Numbered from the stretch's first letter, positions 48,863-58,361 are shown. The stretch: DNA of 64,000 nucleotides from Mycolicibacterium peregrinum (GCF_001665785.1 NZ_LZSO01000035.1:1-64000), one strand, 5' to 3'. Made by a program: numbers and translations. Notes: generated from the letters alone by a model not told the origin.

Positions 48863-49929
48863 TTCAGACCTCCCGACAAGAACCCTTCCAGGGCGACGTC
48901 CCCGGTGATCGGGGTGCCGTTGACGATCAACCCTCCGGTGAGGAGTTTGTCGATGGTGCCCGGGATGTCCAGGGCGCCATCGAACATCAGGTAGTCGCCG
49001 TGTACCGAGCTGCCGAACTTCTCCAGGAAGTTGTTCATCGCCGCGAGCATCCCGCCCAGCCGGTCGTTGAAGGCGCCCATGGTCTGCACGACGGTGCCGG
49101 CGTCGGACACCATGGCGTTCAGATCGGTCGAGGAGAGCACACTGTTGGCGGTGGCGGCCAGCGCGGTGGTGGAGGAGAACAACGTCTGCAACTTGGCCCG
49201 CTGGACATCGAGCATCGCCACCACCTTGGGCACGGCGTCGAGGTAGCCGGCAACGGTCTTCTGCTCGTGGCCGAACTGTCCGGTGATGTTGGCGGCCAGG
49301 CTCATCGCCTGATCGAACTCGCCCTGATGTTCGGACGCCTTGGCGGCCAGTAGCGACATCGAGTCGATCAGTCCGCGCACCTTGTCGGCCCGGCCTGCGA
49401 AGGCCTTGTCCAGTTCGGTGACGATGGTGGCCAGCTGATCGACGCCGCTGCGGGACAGCAGCGCGCCGAACGTGGCCAGCGCACTTTCGATCTGGGGTCC
49501 CAACTCGGTGTGGCTGGGCGGGATCACGTCGCCGTCACGCAACGCTCGTTGCGGCGCCAGTTGCGCACTGCTGAGCCGGACGAACGGATTGCCAAGGGCC
49601 GACGGTAGTTCCACGCTGGCCACGGTCGCGGAGTCCAGGCCGTCCGCGTCGGCCAGGCTCAGCTGCACCGAGGCACCTGAGGCGGCCAGGCTCATCCCGC
49701 TGACCCGGCCCACCACCTTCTGCCCGTTGCGCACGTCGGCCCCGATGGTGATGCCGTCAGCGGTCGGCAGCACCACCGTGACGGCCATGGTGTCGGTGGG
49801 CGAGGTACGGCCAAGAGGCAGATCCTGAATACCGATGTCGCTCAGGGCCCATACGCCGGCGGCGGCTACGACGACCGCGCAGCCGGTGGCCGCGCCGGCC
49901 AGGGTGGGCTTGGGCAGGGATCTAGGCAT
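48859..49929 (-). CDS. mceE: MCE family protein, MceE position
   Basis: A 356-residue MCE protein: N-terminal hydrophobic helix (about 10-30), MCE domain (about 40-130: TDTMAVTVVLPTADGITIGADVRNGQKVVGRVSGM) and a helical region (about 145-320). Unlike typical MceE proteins, which are lipoproteins, it has no credible lipobox: the only early Cys lies inside the hydrophobic helix (ATGCAVVV). It also lacks the C-terminal Cys pair. It is 6 bp from mceD and overlaps mceF by 4 bp. Confidence 0.92.
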   Translation of the reverse strand: MPRSLPKPTLAGAATGCAVVVAAAGVWALSDIGIQDLPLGRTSPTDTMAVTVVLPTADGITIGADVRNGQKVVGRVSGMSLAASGASVQLSLADADGLDSATVASVELPSALGNPFVRLSSAQLAPQRALRDGDVIPPSHTELGPQIESALATFGALLSRSGVDQLATIVTELDKAFAGRADKVRGLIDSMSLLAAKASEHQGEFDQAMSLAANITGQFGHEQKTVAGYLDAVPKVVAMLDVQRAKLQTLFSSTTALAATANSVLSSTDLNAMVSDAGTVVQTMGAFNDRLGGMLAAMNNFLEKFGSSVHGDYLMFDGALDIPGTIDKLLTGGLIVNGTPITGDVALEGFLSGGLN

Positions 49930-49935
49930 GACCGT

Positions 49936-51039
49936 TCACCTCGGGTACTTCGGGTTGGGCGCCGGGGCGTTGCCGGTGACGGCGGACACGATGCCCAGCG
50001 GGTCCGACCGGCTGATCGGGTAGGAGATCGGGTTGGTGATCCCGGCACCCACACACATCGGCAGCATGTTGCGGTCGCAGAAGTTCTGGGCCGCGGCGAA
50101 CTGCGACAGCACTGTGGACACGTTCAGCCGGATTCGGCCGCGACGGTCCTGGCCGATGGTGTTGGACAGGTTCTGCATCATCAGCGGCACCAGGTCCATG
50201 AATTCGGCGAGCTGCGGTTGCTTGGCGGTCAGCACATCGCCGACGGCGTTGAGATTGGCTGCGATCGTGCCCAGATCATCACCGTGCTGGGTGACGAAGG
50301 TGTCGACCTGATCGAGCACGACCTTCAGATCGGCCATGGGCTGGGCGATGTCGACGCCTGCGTCGGCCCAACTGCTGCCGACCTGACCGAGCTCGTCGAC
50401 CATCTGGTTCAGTGACACCTGGCGCTGGTTGAAGGCGGCCATCAGGGTGCTGAGGTTGTCCACCACCGCGCCGATGTCCTCGGCCCGGGCACCCAGTACG
50501 CCGCTGGCCGCACTGAGGTTGCGCATCGCGGAGTTGAACAGCTTGCCCTGATCGCGCCACTGGTCGGCACCGCGGGTGAGCACCGCGCCGATGTCGCCCT
50601 GTTGCGGCCCGATCGCCGAGGTCAGCGTGCTCAGGCTGCCCAGCATGGTGTCGAAGGTGATTGGAGAGTGGCTGTGGTCGGCCCCGATGACGTGTCCGTC
50701 GGCCAGCGTGGGCCCCGTTCCGCTGTAGGCGGGACCGAGTTCGACGCTGCGATCACTGATCAGCGCCGGGCTCACCACGTAGGCATCGGGTTCGGCGGGC
50801 AGCGCGACATCGTCGGGCAGCGTCATGGTGACCCGCACCGTGGTGCCCTGCGGTGTCACCGCGGTGACCCGTCCCACCGGCACCCCGAGCACGGTCACCT
50901 TGCTGCCCGGGTAGATGCCGTTGATGTAGCCGAAGTCGGCATGCACCGTGCGGGCCCGGTCGGTGCGGCCGAACACATACCAGCCACCGGCGGCCAGACA
51001 CAGGACGACGATCAGCGCCGTCGAAATCCGTCGAGTCAT
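49936..51039 (-). CDS. mceD: MCE family protein MceD
   Basis: A 367-residue MCE protein: N-terminal helix (5-24), MCE domain (about 33-130: RTVHADFGYINGIYPGSKVTVLGVPVGRVTAV), long helical domain (about 140-310) and a C-terminal tail with a Cys pair (FCDRNMLPMCVGAG) and a Pro-rich end. The start ATG overlaps the mceC stop by 4 bp. A longer in-frame reading towards the 5' side has no coding support and overlaps mceC in another frame. Confidence 0.94.
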   Translation of the reverse strand: MTRRISTALIVVLCLAAGGWYVFGRTDRARTVHADFGYINGIYPGSKVTVLGVPVGRVTAVTPQGTTVRVTMTLPDDVALPAEPDAYVVSPALISDRSVELGPAYSGTGPTLADGHVIGADHSHSPITFDTMLGSLSTLTSAIGPQQGDIGAVLTRGADQWRDQGKLFNSAMRNLSAASGVLGARAEDIGAVVDNLSTLMAAFNQRQVSLNQMVDELGQVGSSWADAGVDIAQPMADLKVVLDQVDTFVTQHGDDLGTIAANLNAVGDVLTAKQPQLAEFMDLVPLMMQNLSNTIGQDRRGRIRLNVSTVLSQFAAAQNFCDRNMLPMCVGAGITNPISYPISRSDPLGIVSAVTGNAPAPNPKYPR

Positions 51040-52091
51040 CGGCACTCCCGCTGAACATTGAGGAAGCACAGCAGGTTGTCGGGCATCACCACGGACGGCG
51101 AGTTGACGTCGGCCCAGTTTCCGTTGCCGGTGGCATTGGTGACCGCACGGATCGCCGGGGGCATCTTCTGCAGGGTCTGGTCGATCTTGTCCACGTTGGC
51201 TTTCAGGGTTCCGGTGACCGCGGTGAGGCCGGTGATCAAACTGCCGAAATCGGCCTGTTTGTCGGTGTAGACCGCGGCCAGGTGCCGCATGATCGCGGTC
51301 AGGTTGGTGACGATGTCGGCCAGCGCCTGACGGCGGGCGGCCAGTGAGGACACGATGTACTGCGCATTGGCCGCGGTATCGGCCAGCGAATCGGTTTGAT
51401 GCGACAGCATTTCGGCCATCGACCGGCTGATCCGCAGGATCTCGTCGATCTTGTCGCCGTTGTCGGCGAAGGCCGAACTGGCCGCGCTGATCCCGGCCAG
51501 CGCCTGGCCGAGCTCGGTGCTGTTGCCGGGCATGGTCTCGACCAAGGTGTTCATCATCGCCGTCAGCGGCTGCTGATCGACGTGCTCGGCGGTGTCGGCG
51601 GCTTTGCGCCCGACTTCGTCGAGGCTGTACGGAACCGTGGTGCGCGACAACGGAATGACGTTGGAGTCCAAACCATTGACGGTCCCGGCCGGCATGACGT
51701 CGAGAAAGCGCTTGCCCAGCACGGTCCGCAGCCGCACCGTGACCGTGGTGCGGTTGCCGAGGGCCTGGGCCTTGTCCAGCCGGAAGCCGACCCGGACCCG
51801 GTCGACGGCCAGGGCCACGTCTTCCACCCGTCCGGCCGGCACCCCGGCGACGTACACCGGGTCGCCCCCGGTCAGGCCGCTGGCATTGGCCAGCTCGGCG
51901 ACGTAGTAGTTGGTCCGCACGTGGTAGACCGCGCGCGGAATCCCGATCGAGACGACCATGATGGCCACCAGGGTGATCGTGCCGATCATGCCCAGTGCCA
52001 ACGGGATTGACGGGTTGTGTTTGCGCTGATCCTTCACGAAGAGGAAGATCACCGCGCCGACGAAGAGGTCGATCAGTTTGACGAGAAACAT
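51036..52091 (-). CDS. mceC: MCE family protein MceC
   Basis: A 351-residue MCE protein with an unusual N-terminus: two hydrophobic segments (about 3-18 and 31-51) separated by KDQRKHNPS, then the MCE domain (about 60-150: NYYVAELANASGLTGGDPVYVAGVPAGRVED), a long helical region and a C-terminal Cys pair (LLCFLNVQREC). The start ATG directly follows the mceB stop. It is one of six subunits of the Mce tube. Confidence 0.93.
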   Translation of the reverse strand: MFLVKLIDLFVGAVIFLFVKDQRKHNPSIPLALGMIGTITLVAIMVVSIGIPRAVYHVRTNYYVAELANASGLTGGDPVYVAGVPAGRVEDVALAVDRVRVGFRLDKAQALGNRTTVTVRLRTVLGKRFLDVMPAGTVNGLDSNVIPLSRTTVPYSLDEVGRKAADTAEHVDQQPLTAMMNTLVETMPGNSTELGQALAGISAASSAFADNGDKIDEILRISRSMAEMLSHQTDSLADTAANAQYIVSSLAARRQALADIVTNLTAIMRHLAAVYTDKQADFGSLITGLTAVTGTLKANVDKIDQTLQKMPPAIRAVTNATGNGNWADVNSPSVVMPDNLLCFLNVQRECR

Positions 52092-53144
52092 CTACTGACA
52101 CACCTCTGAATGCGTGTAGCCGAAGATGTTGGCTTCATGGCTGCGGATCTTGAGGGTGAAGTTGCACAGGTACAGGCTGACGAACCCGCCGTAGCTGGAG
52201 GTCCGGTTGATGGCATCGCCGAACTCCGGCAGCCGGGTCAACAGCTTGGTGAATTCCTCGGTGTTGGGCTGCCAGGTCTGCAGCATGGAGTTGAGATTGG
52301 TGATGGTGTCTCCGTAGGCGGCGCTGGAGTTGTTGACCGTGTTGGCCAGGGTGGCCAGCACGGCGTTGCCCTGGTCGATGAGCATCTCGAACTGCCGGTC
52401 ACCGGAGGTCACCGCCGCGCTGAGCCGGTTGAGTCCAGTGAGCATCTGCTCCAGCTGAGGCTGGCGGGTGTTCATGGTGCGCATCAGAGCCGATATGTTG
52501 TCGATGAGCTGGGTGAAAATCCCCGCGTTGTTGCTCAAAGATGAAGTCATCGCGGCGATCTGGGTCAGCAGCGTCGTCAGGGTCTGGGCCTGACCGCTGA
52601 AGGTCTCGACGAATCCCCGGGTCAGGGTGTTGACCTGGTCGGGGGCCAGTGCGTCGAACAGCGGCTTGAACCCGTTGAGCAGTGCGGTCAGATCGACCGC
52701 CGGCGAGGTCTGGGCCAGGGGGATCACGCCACCGGCGGCCAGTCGGGACGGCGGTTCGTCGGTGGAGACGTCCATGATGGCTCCGCCCGGATCGGACAGT
52801 GCCACATAACGGGCACCGAGCATGTCGCCGTAACGCACCGCGGCGGTGACGTTGCTGGTCAGGGTGACGTCGGAGTTGACCTCGATGTCGACGTCGGCCC
52901 GGCTGGTGCCGTCGGTGTTGGGGGCGAACCGGATCGAGTCCACCCGTCCGATCCGAATGCCGTTCATGGTCACCGGGTTTCCGACGTTGAGTCCCTCGAC
53001 GCTGCTGAACTGTGCCTGGTAGGTGACGGTGCTACCGCGCACCGGCACCGACAGGGTGTTGATCACCAGCACCGCGCTGAGCACCCCGGCCGTGCTGAAG
53101 CCGCCGAGCTTGACCCACGACTGCCACCGTCCGTTCCGGTTCAT
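52092..53144 (-). CDS. mceB: MCE family protein MceB
   Basis: A 350-residue MCE protein: N-terminal helix (about 13-30), MCE domain (about 38-135: VTYQAQFSSVEGLNVGNPVTMNGIRIGRVDSIRF), helical domain and C-terminal Cys residues (LYLCNFT and EVCQ). The start overlaps the mceA stop by 4 bp. Mce subunit order A to F is preserved in this operon. Confidence 0.94.
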   Translation of the reverse strand: MNRNGRWQSWVKLGGFSTAGVLSAVLVINTLSVPVRGSTVTYQAQFSSVEGLNVGNPVTMNGIRIGRVDSIRFAPNTDGTSRADVDIEVNSDVTLTSNVTAAVRYGDMLGARYVALSDPGGAIMDVSTDEPPSRLAAGGVIPLAQTSPAVDLTALLNGFKPLFDALAPDQVNTLTRGFVETFSGQAQTLTTLLTQIAAMTSSLSNNAGIFTQLIDNISALMRTMNTRQPQLEQMLTGLNRLSAAVTSGDRQFEMLIDQGNAVLATLANTVNNSSAAYGDTITNLNSMLQTWQPNTEEFTKLLTRLPEFGDAINRTSSYGGFVSLYLCNFTLKIRSHEANIFGYTHSEVCQ

Positions 53145-54565
53145 GAGACCTGCACTTCCGTGCCGCGTACCAGCGGACCCAGCATCAGGACCGTGGCGAT
53201 GTTCGGTTGCGTCGAGGGGGCGCCGGCCGGGGGCACGAGTTCGTCCTGCAGCACTGCCAGGGCATGGGCCTGGCGGTCGGCGTCGACGACCGCGGACGCG
53301 GGCGCCGCTCCCGGAACTGCCTCGGCGGGACGCGGTTCCGTGGGTATCGGCGCGGACTGGGGCAACCCGGGTCCCGGCGGCAGATACGAGTTCGTCGGCA
53401 GGTGCGGAGCCGGGGCCGTGAAGGGGGTGACCGGTAGGTCGGCCGCCGGGCGGGCCAGCACGTCGGCGGGTTGATCCGGAACCTGACCCGACGGAGCCGA
53501 TTCGGCGCAGCGCGCACCCTGGGTGTTGCCGTAGACCGGACAGTCCTGCATCGAGTACGGCATCGGTCCGGCGAAGGTCGCCACGGCGGTGATGTTGAAC
53601 TTGCCCGTCGCGAACACCTTGGCGCCGGCTTCACCGAACGACTGCGCGCCGGCCAGGGTGTCGACCAACCCCAGCGGCTGGGTGGCAGTGGTCGCCATGA
53701 TCTTGCCTGCCGAATCCACCACGGTGATCAACTGCTCGCGGTGATCGGACATGAACGAGGTGAGCACCGAGGAGAACCGGGCGAAACCGTCGATGGTCGA
53801 AGCGAACTTCTTCTGGTCGTTGACCATCCGGTTGGACACCGATGTCGCCGCCGACAGCGTCGAGATGATGTCGGGGGTGGCGGTGTTCAACGAGGCCATC
53901 ACATCCCGAAATTGGGGTGTGGTGTCGAGGAATCGCACCAGTGACGGGGTCAGCACCTGCGCGCTGGCGCTCAGATTGTCGATCGTGGAGCCCAGTTCGG
54001 CACCGCGGTTGCGCAGTGACTGACTGATCGCGGTGAGGGCGGTCTGCATGCGCTCGGGCTTGATCTGCGAGAACAGGTCGACGATCTTGGTGAATACGTC
54101 GTAGAGGGCCATCGCATCGGGGCTGTCGTCGATCGACACGGTGTCGCCGGCCTTCAGGCCCGTCGCCGACCGGTTGCCTTTCGGATCGACGAGTTGCAGG
54201 TAGATGTCGCCGAAGAAGGTGCGGGGCACGATTCGCGCGACGGCCGAGGACGGGATGATGCCGAGACTGTCGGGCTCGATCGCCAGTCTGACCCGGGACG
54301 TGCGGGTGCCCGACTCGATCTCGGCGATGCGCCCGACATTCACGCCGTGGTAGCGCACCGGGGATCCGCCGGTGATGAGCCCGGCCGACACCGGAACGCC
54401 GACGAACACGTCGGCGCTGCGTTCCAGATGCCCCGAGGCTCGGGCCACCAGCACCGACGCCACGGCTACCGCCACGGTGGCGGCGGCGAGGCCGCGCAGC
54501 GCCAGTCGGGCCCGGCTGGGTTCCGAATACCTGCGTCGCCTGCCGAACTGCTTGAGGCGCTTCAC
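53141..54565 (-). CDS. mceA: MCE family protein MceA
   Basis: A 474-residue MCE protein: basic N-terminus, membrane helix (about 22-41), MCE domain (about 50-140: SADVFVGVPVSAGLITGGSPVRYHGVNVGRIAEI), helical region, then a Cys-containing segment (DCPVYGNTQGARC) and a long Pro/Ala-rich C-terminal tail. The GTG start overlaps the yrbEB stop by 4 bp; an ATG 36 bases upstream is the alternative. It is the first mce gene after the two permease genes. Confidence 0.93.
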   Translation of the reverse strand: MKRLKQFGRRRRYSEPSRARLALRGLAAATVAVAVASVLVARASGHLERSADVFVGVPVSAGLITGGSPVRYHGVNVGRIAEIESGTRTSRVRLAIEPDSLGIIPSSAVARIVPRTFFGDIYLQLVDPKGNRSATGLKAGDTVSIDDSPDAMALYDVFTKIVDLFSQIKPERMQTALTAISQSLRNRGAELGSTIDNLSASAQVLTPSLVRFLDTTPQFRDVMASLNTATPDIISTLSAATSVSNRMVNDQKKFASTIDGFARFSSVLTSFMSDHREQLITVVDSAGKIMATTATQPLGLVDTLAGAQSFGEAGAKVFATGKFNITAVATFAGPMPYSMQDCPVYGNTQGARCAESAPSGQVPDQPADVLARPAADLPVTPFTAPAPHLPTNSYLPPGPGLPQSAPIPTEPRPAEAVPGAAPASAVVDADRQAHALAVLQDELVPPAGAPSTQPNIATVLMLGPLVRGTEVQVS

Positions 54566-55419
54566 ATTCCCATCCCGGGGATCTCGGGGACCAGGCCCCA
54601 CAGTGCGAAGGTGAGCAGCACGTCGAGGATGCCGACCGCCAGGATCGCGGTGCGCAGGGCCCGGCCGGCGGCCTGCCCCACCCCGGCGGGCCCGCCCGAG
54701 GCGAAGTAGCCGTACGTGCAGTGCACCAGGGCCACCACGATCGCGAAGACGACGGCCTTGATCCCGGAATAGAGCAGGTCCCGCGGGCCGAGTGCCAGAT
54801 GGAAGAAGTAGTCATAGGTGCCGGGGGAGGCGCCGTTGAAGATCACCACCACGGTCCGGGTGGACAGGTAGCTGGCCAGCAGGCCGATCATGTAGATCGG
54901 GATGACGCAGACCACCGAGGCCAGCACGCGGGTGCCGACCAGGTAGGGGATCGACCGCAGTGCCATGGCGTCGAGCGCGTCGATCTCATCAGAGATCCGC
55001 ATGGCCCCGATCTGCGCGGTGAAGCCCGTTCCGACCTTGGCCGCCAGTGCGATTGCCACCACGACCGGTGCCAGCTCGCGGGTGTTGGCGATCGCGGCCA
55101 GCATGCCCGACAGGGTGTTCATCCCGACCAGGTCCAGCCCGCGCTGGGTTTCGACGCCCAGCATCATCGCCGCAGCCAGCGACATCGCGAACACGATGCC
55201 GATGGTGCCGCCGCCGGAGAGCAGGGAGCTGGTGCCGAAGGTGACCTCGCCGATCTGACCGAGGGTGTGCTTGCGGTAGCGCACCAGTGCATACGGCAGT
55301 GAACCGAGGACCTTGGCGTAGAACGTGACGTGCTGACCGGCGACCGCCAGTGCGTCGTACCCGGCGACTGCGGGTCTCGAGATCCGGTGCAGGGCAGCGC
55401 TGCTGGAAAGCGCGGTCAT
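54562..55419 (-). CDS. yrbEB: YrbE-type ABC permease B
   Basis: A 285-residue integral membrane MlaE-type permease with about five helices and the MlaE signature (GFTAQIGAMRISDEIDALDAMALRSIPYLVGTRVLA). It pairs with YrbEA to form the inner-membrane translocator of the Mce lipid importer. The start ATG overlaps the yrbEA stop by 4 bp. No ATPase gene is in the cluster, as usual: one shared MceG encoded elsewhere is expected to energise it. Confidence 0.95.
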   Translation of the reverse strand: MTALSSSAALHRISRPAVAGYDALAVAGQHVTFYAKVLGSLPYALVRYRKHTLGQIGEVTFGTSSLLSGGGTIGIVFAMSLAAAMMLGVETQRGLDLVGMNTLSGMLAAIANTRELAPVVVAIALAAKVGTGFTAQIGAMRISDEIDALDAMALRSIPYLVGTRVLASVVCVIPIYMIGLLASYLSTRTVVVIFNGASPGTYDYFFHLALGPRDLLYSGIKAVVFAIVVALVHCTYGYFASGGPAGVGQAAGRALRTAILAVGILDVLLTFALWGLVPEIPGMGM

Positions 55420-56228
55420 CGGTAACTGCCCACGGCCGGAACCACCACGGTGTACAGCGCGGACATGGTCGTGTTCAGGATGAAGACCAGGGCGAAGGCC
55501 AGCACCACGGCTTCGTTCACCGCGTTGGCCACGCCGCCGGCGCCGCCCTTGGTATGCAGGCCCTTGAAGGTGGCGACCAGGGTTGCGGTGAGGCCGAAAA
55601 CAGCGGACTTGATCAGTGCCATAACGAAATCCGACACCTGGCCGTACTGGCTGAACGTGGCCAGGAACGTTCCGGCGGGCAGGTGTTGCACGCTGATGTG
55701 GTACAGGTAGCACGCCATCACGCCGCCGAAGGTGACGATCGAGCACAGGGCCAGGGCCACGATGACGGCGGCGACCAGGCGCGGTGCGACGAGGCGCTCG
55801 ATCACGTCGAGACCCATGACCTCCATCGCGTCGATCTCCTCACGGATGGTGCGCGATCCCAGGTCCGTGCAGATCGCCGAACCGGCCACGCCGGCCATCA
55901 TCAGCGCGCACACCAGAGCTGCGGCCTGGCCGACGATGATGAACGCCACCACGGCGCCCGAGTAGCCGCCGGCGCCGATGCGCCCGGCCAGCTCGCCGAC
56001 CGACACGGCGATGAACACCCCGATCGGCATCATCAACAGCAGGGCCGGGCCGGTGCACACCCGGCCGATGAACAGGGTCTGGTTGACGACCTCGTCGAGC
56101 ACCAGGCGTCGGCGTATCACCGCGGTGACGACGCTGACCAGCGCCTGCACCGAGAAGCCGAGCACGTAGCCGCCCTGGACCAGGACGTCCCGAACGGGGC
56201 CCTTGGACGCCGGTAGCTCGTAGGTCAT
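55416..56228 (-). CDS. yrbEA: YrbE-type ABC permease A
   Basis: A 270-residue MlaE-type permease with the signature GVAGSAICTDLGSRTIREEIDAMEVMGLDVIERLVAPR. It is the first gene of the mce operon. The ATG beginning MTYELPASKGPV has a GGAAGGA ribosome-binding site; in-frame upstream starts are less likely. Its 317-bp upstream region separates it from the divergent Tat-flavoprotein gene. Confidence 0.95.
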   Translation of the reverse strand: MTYELPASKGPVRDVLVQGGYVLGFSVQALVSVVTAVIRRRLVLDEVVNQTLFIGRVCTGPALLLMMPIGVFIAVSVGELAGRIGAGGYSGAVVAFIIVGQAAALVCALMMAGVAGSAICTDLGSRTIREEIDAMEVMGLDVIERLVAPRLVAAVIVALALCSIVTFGGVMACYLYHISVQHLPAGTFLATFSQYGQVSDFVMALIKSAVFGLTATLVATFKGLHTKGGAGGVANAVNEAVVLAFALVFILNTTMSALYTVVVPAVGSYR

Positions 56229-56545
56229 CGAGTTCCTTCCCCGCTTGTCGTGGCATGCGCGGGGCCGACCGGTGACCACCGGTTGTGCCGGAGCACGTTT
56301 CGACCCCCCGGTCGCCTGTGGAGCATGTCACATTGCGGGGCGCGTTCGCAAGAATTAAGTGAATGACCATTCTCGAGTCGTTTGAGCCTGTCTTGTGAGG
56401 TCTCGAACGGTGAGAGGCCCGAGTTTGTGATCAATCGATCGCCTTACTGTCGCGTGAATTCAACTCGGCGTGTCGGGCGGGGGCCGCGGCGGAATCACTA
56501 TTAACTTAGCGCCCGCAGGGGTTGCCGAACTGAGGCGGTGTCGGT
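56229..56545. promoter_or_regulatory. Divergent promoter region between mce operon and flavoprotein gene
   Basis: This 317-bp stretch has no gene. Features: two ACCGGT palindromes 4 bp apart (56268-56283) in the yrbEA leader, 40-55 nt before its start; and a TAACTT -10-like hexamer (56502-56507) about 40 nt before the flavoprotein ATG. There is no KstR-consensus match. Nothing else is recognisable. Confidence 0.45.
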
Positions 56546-58330
56546 ATGTCGGGTGGGCTTGGGGAACGTCACATTTCGCGGAGGTCATTTCTGGCCGGAA
56601 CAGCCACGGCCGGCGTGGCCGCGGCGGCGCTGAGCGGGCCGCCGACCGCGCGCGCCGCACCGGGTTCCACGGTTGCGATCTTCGGTGCCGGGGTGGCAGG
56701 CCTGACCGCCGCACACGAGTTGGCGGAGCGTGGGTACCGGGTCACGGTGTTCGAGCGAAAAGCGTTGGGTGGCAAGGCGCGGTCGATTCCGGCACCGTCC
56801 CCGTCGGGCAGCCCGCTGCCGGCTGAGCACGGCTTCCGGTTCTTCCCCGGCTTCTACCGCAATGTCACCGACACGATGCGGCGTATTCCGTTCGCCGGCA
56901 ATACCTTCGGTGTCTGGCAGAACCTGACCCGCGCCACGTCGTACCTGCACTCGGGGTTGGGGCGGGCGGATCTGACGATCCCACTGCCGTTTCCGATCCC
57001 GACCCTGCCCAACCCCATCACCCCGAAGGCCTTCACCGAGTCGGTGGCCGCGGTGTTCCAGACGTTGTTCCGGTTGCCGCCGTTGGAGGCGGTGTACGCC
57101 GCGCAGAAACTCGCGGTCTACGTCACCAGCTGCGACGAGCGCAAGCTCGGCCAGTGGGACAACATGACCTGGGAGAAATTCATCGGGGCGGACCACAAGA
57201 GCAAGGAGTACAACCGCTACCTGGCCGACGGCATCATCCGGAACCTGGCGGCGTCCAAGTCCAAGGATGCCAGTGCCCATTCGATCGGGCTGGTCGGCGA
57301 GGCCTCGGTGTGGTCGATCCTGCTGCTGGGCAACGACATCGACAACAAGGGATTCGACCGGGTGCTCAACGGCCCCACCAGCACCCAGTGGATCGATCCC
57401 TGGGTGGCCCATCTGCAATCGCTCGGGGTGACGTTCCGGCTGGGGCAGGCACTGGCGCGGCTCACTCCCAACGGCAGGCACATCGCGTCGGCCACGGTGG
57501 TGGACGGCAACGGGGTGGCCCAACCGGTGGTCGCCGACTGGTACATCTCCGCCGTGCCGTGCGAAAAACTCGCGGCGGTGCTGACCCCCGACGTGATCGC
57601 CGCCGATGCCACGCTGGCCTCGGTGGCGGCGTTGCGCACCGAGTGGATGAACGGTCTGATGTTCTTTCTGCGTGAGCGCGTCGACGTCACCAAGGGGCAC
57701 GTCAACTACGTCGACTCCGGGTGGGGGCTCACGTCGATCAGTGAGGCCCAGTTCTGGAAGCGGCCACTGACGACCTATGGGGACGGCACCGTCAAAGACT
57801 GTCTGTCGGCGATCATCTCGGACTGGAGCACGCAGGGAAACTTCAACGGGCTCAGCGCGAGGCAGTGCACCCCGCCGCAGATCGCCGCCGAGGCCTGGGC
57901 GCAGATCAAGGCCCATCTCAACGACACCAGCATCGTGGTGACGGACCAGATGGTGCATTCGTGGTTTCTCGACCCGTCGATCATCGACTCGGGCACGCCC
58001 AATGTGCGCAACGACGAACCGCTGTTCATCCAGGACCCGGTGTCGTGGGCGCGCCGACCGGAGGCCGTCACCGGGATCGACAATCTGTTCCTGGCCGGTG
58101 AGTGGATCAAGACCGACCAGAACGTCACCACGATGGAGGGTGCCAACGAAGGCGGTCGCTATGCGGCCAACGGCGTGCTGCTGGCCTCGGGTTACGCGGG
58201 TCCCAAGGCCAACGTCCTGGGGTTGTTCCAGGCGCCGTGGTGGGCTCCGTTCAAAGCCGCCGACAAGGCGCGGTACCGGGCCAGGCTGCCCCACGCGTTC
58301 GACATCGTCGACACCCGCTGGCCGACCTGA
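56546..58330 (+). CDS. Tat-exported FAD-dependent oxidoreductase (NAD(P)-binding/amine-oxidase-like)
   Basis: A 594-residue flavoprotein: a twin-arginine signal (SRRSFLAGTA, about residues 11-20, then a hydrophobic stretch ending ARA), a Rossmann FAD motif VAIFGAGVAGLTAAHELAERGYRVTVFERKALGGKA (about 42-77), EHGFRFFPGFYRNV, and a C-terminal FAD-binding LFLAGEWIKTDQNVTTMEGANEGGRYAANGVL. It resembles phytoene-desaturase/hydroxysqualene-dehydroxylase-type enzymes. The Tat signal implies export with FAD bound. It is divergent from the mce operon, so it may act on the same lipid (inference). Confidence 0.88.
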   Translation: MSGGLGERHISRRSFLAGTATAGVAAAALSGPPTARAAPGSTVAIFGAGVAGLTAAHELAERGYRVTVFERKALGGKARSIPAPSPSGSPLPAEHGFRFFPGFYRNVTDTMRRIPFAGNTFGVWQNLTRATSYLHSGLGRADLTIPLPFPIPTLPNPITPKAFTESVAAVFQTLFRLPPLEAVYAAQKLAVYVTSCDERKLGQWDNMTWEKFIGADHKSKEYNRYLADGIIRNLAASKSKDASAHSIGLVGEASVWSILLLGNDIDNKGFDRVLNGPTSTQWIDPWVAHLQSLGVTFRLGQALARLTPNGRHIASATVVDGNGVAQPVVADWYISAVPCEKLAAVLTPDVIAADATLASVAALRTEWMNGLMFFLRERVDVTKGHVNYVDSGWGLTSISEAQFWKRPLTTYGDGTVKDCLSAIISDWSTQGNFNGLSARQCTPPQIAAEAWAQIKAHLNDTSIVVTDQMVHSWFLDPSIIDSGTPNVRNDEPLFIQDPVSWARRPEAVTGIDNLFLAGEWIKTDQNVTTMEGANEGGRYAANGVLLASGYAGPKANVLGLFQAPWWAPFKAADKARYRARLPHAFDIVDTRWPT

Positions 58331-58339
58331 CCCCCTTAC

Positions 58340-58354
58340 TGAAAACAATTCTCA
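58340..58354. promoter_or_regulatory. Candidate Zur box overlapping the -35 region
   Basis: TGAAAACAATTCTCA is an AT-rich near-palindrome (arms TGAAAA and TTCTCA; one mismatch) close to the actinobacterial Zur/FurB pattern TGANAATNATTNTCA. It lies 20 nt before the GTG of the G3E GTPase gene, and just before the -10 element, so binding would repress transcription. Confidence 0.55.
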
Positions 58355-58361
58355 ATAAACC

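Noticed and set aside
51040..52101. 5' extension of the mceD frame over mceC
   Set aside because: The extension is low-complexity Arg/Gly-rich and antiphase to an intact mceC; the ATG at 51039 has the typical ATGA overlap.
55420..55746. 5' extension of the yrbEB frame
   Set aside because: It overlaps yrbEA in another frame; the ATG at 55419 overlaps the yrbEA stop and gives a normal MlaE length.
56229..56545. Search for a KstR operator upstream of the mce operon (as for mce4)
   Set aside because: No sequence fits TNNAACNNGTTNNA; the nearest candidate lacks GTT.
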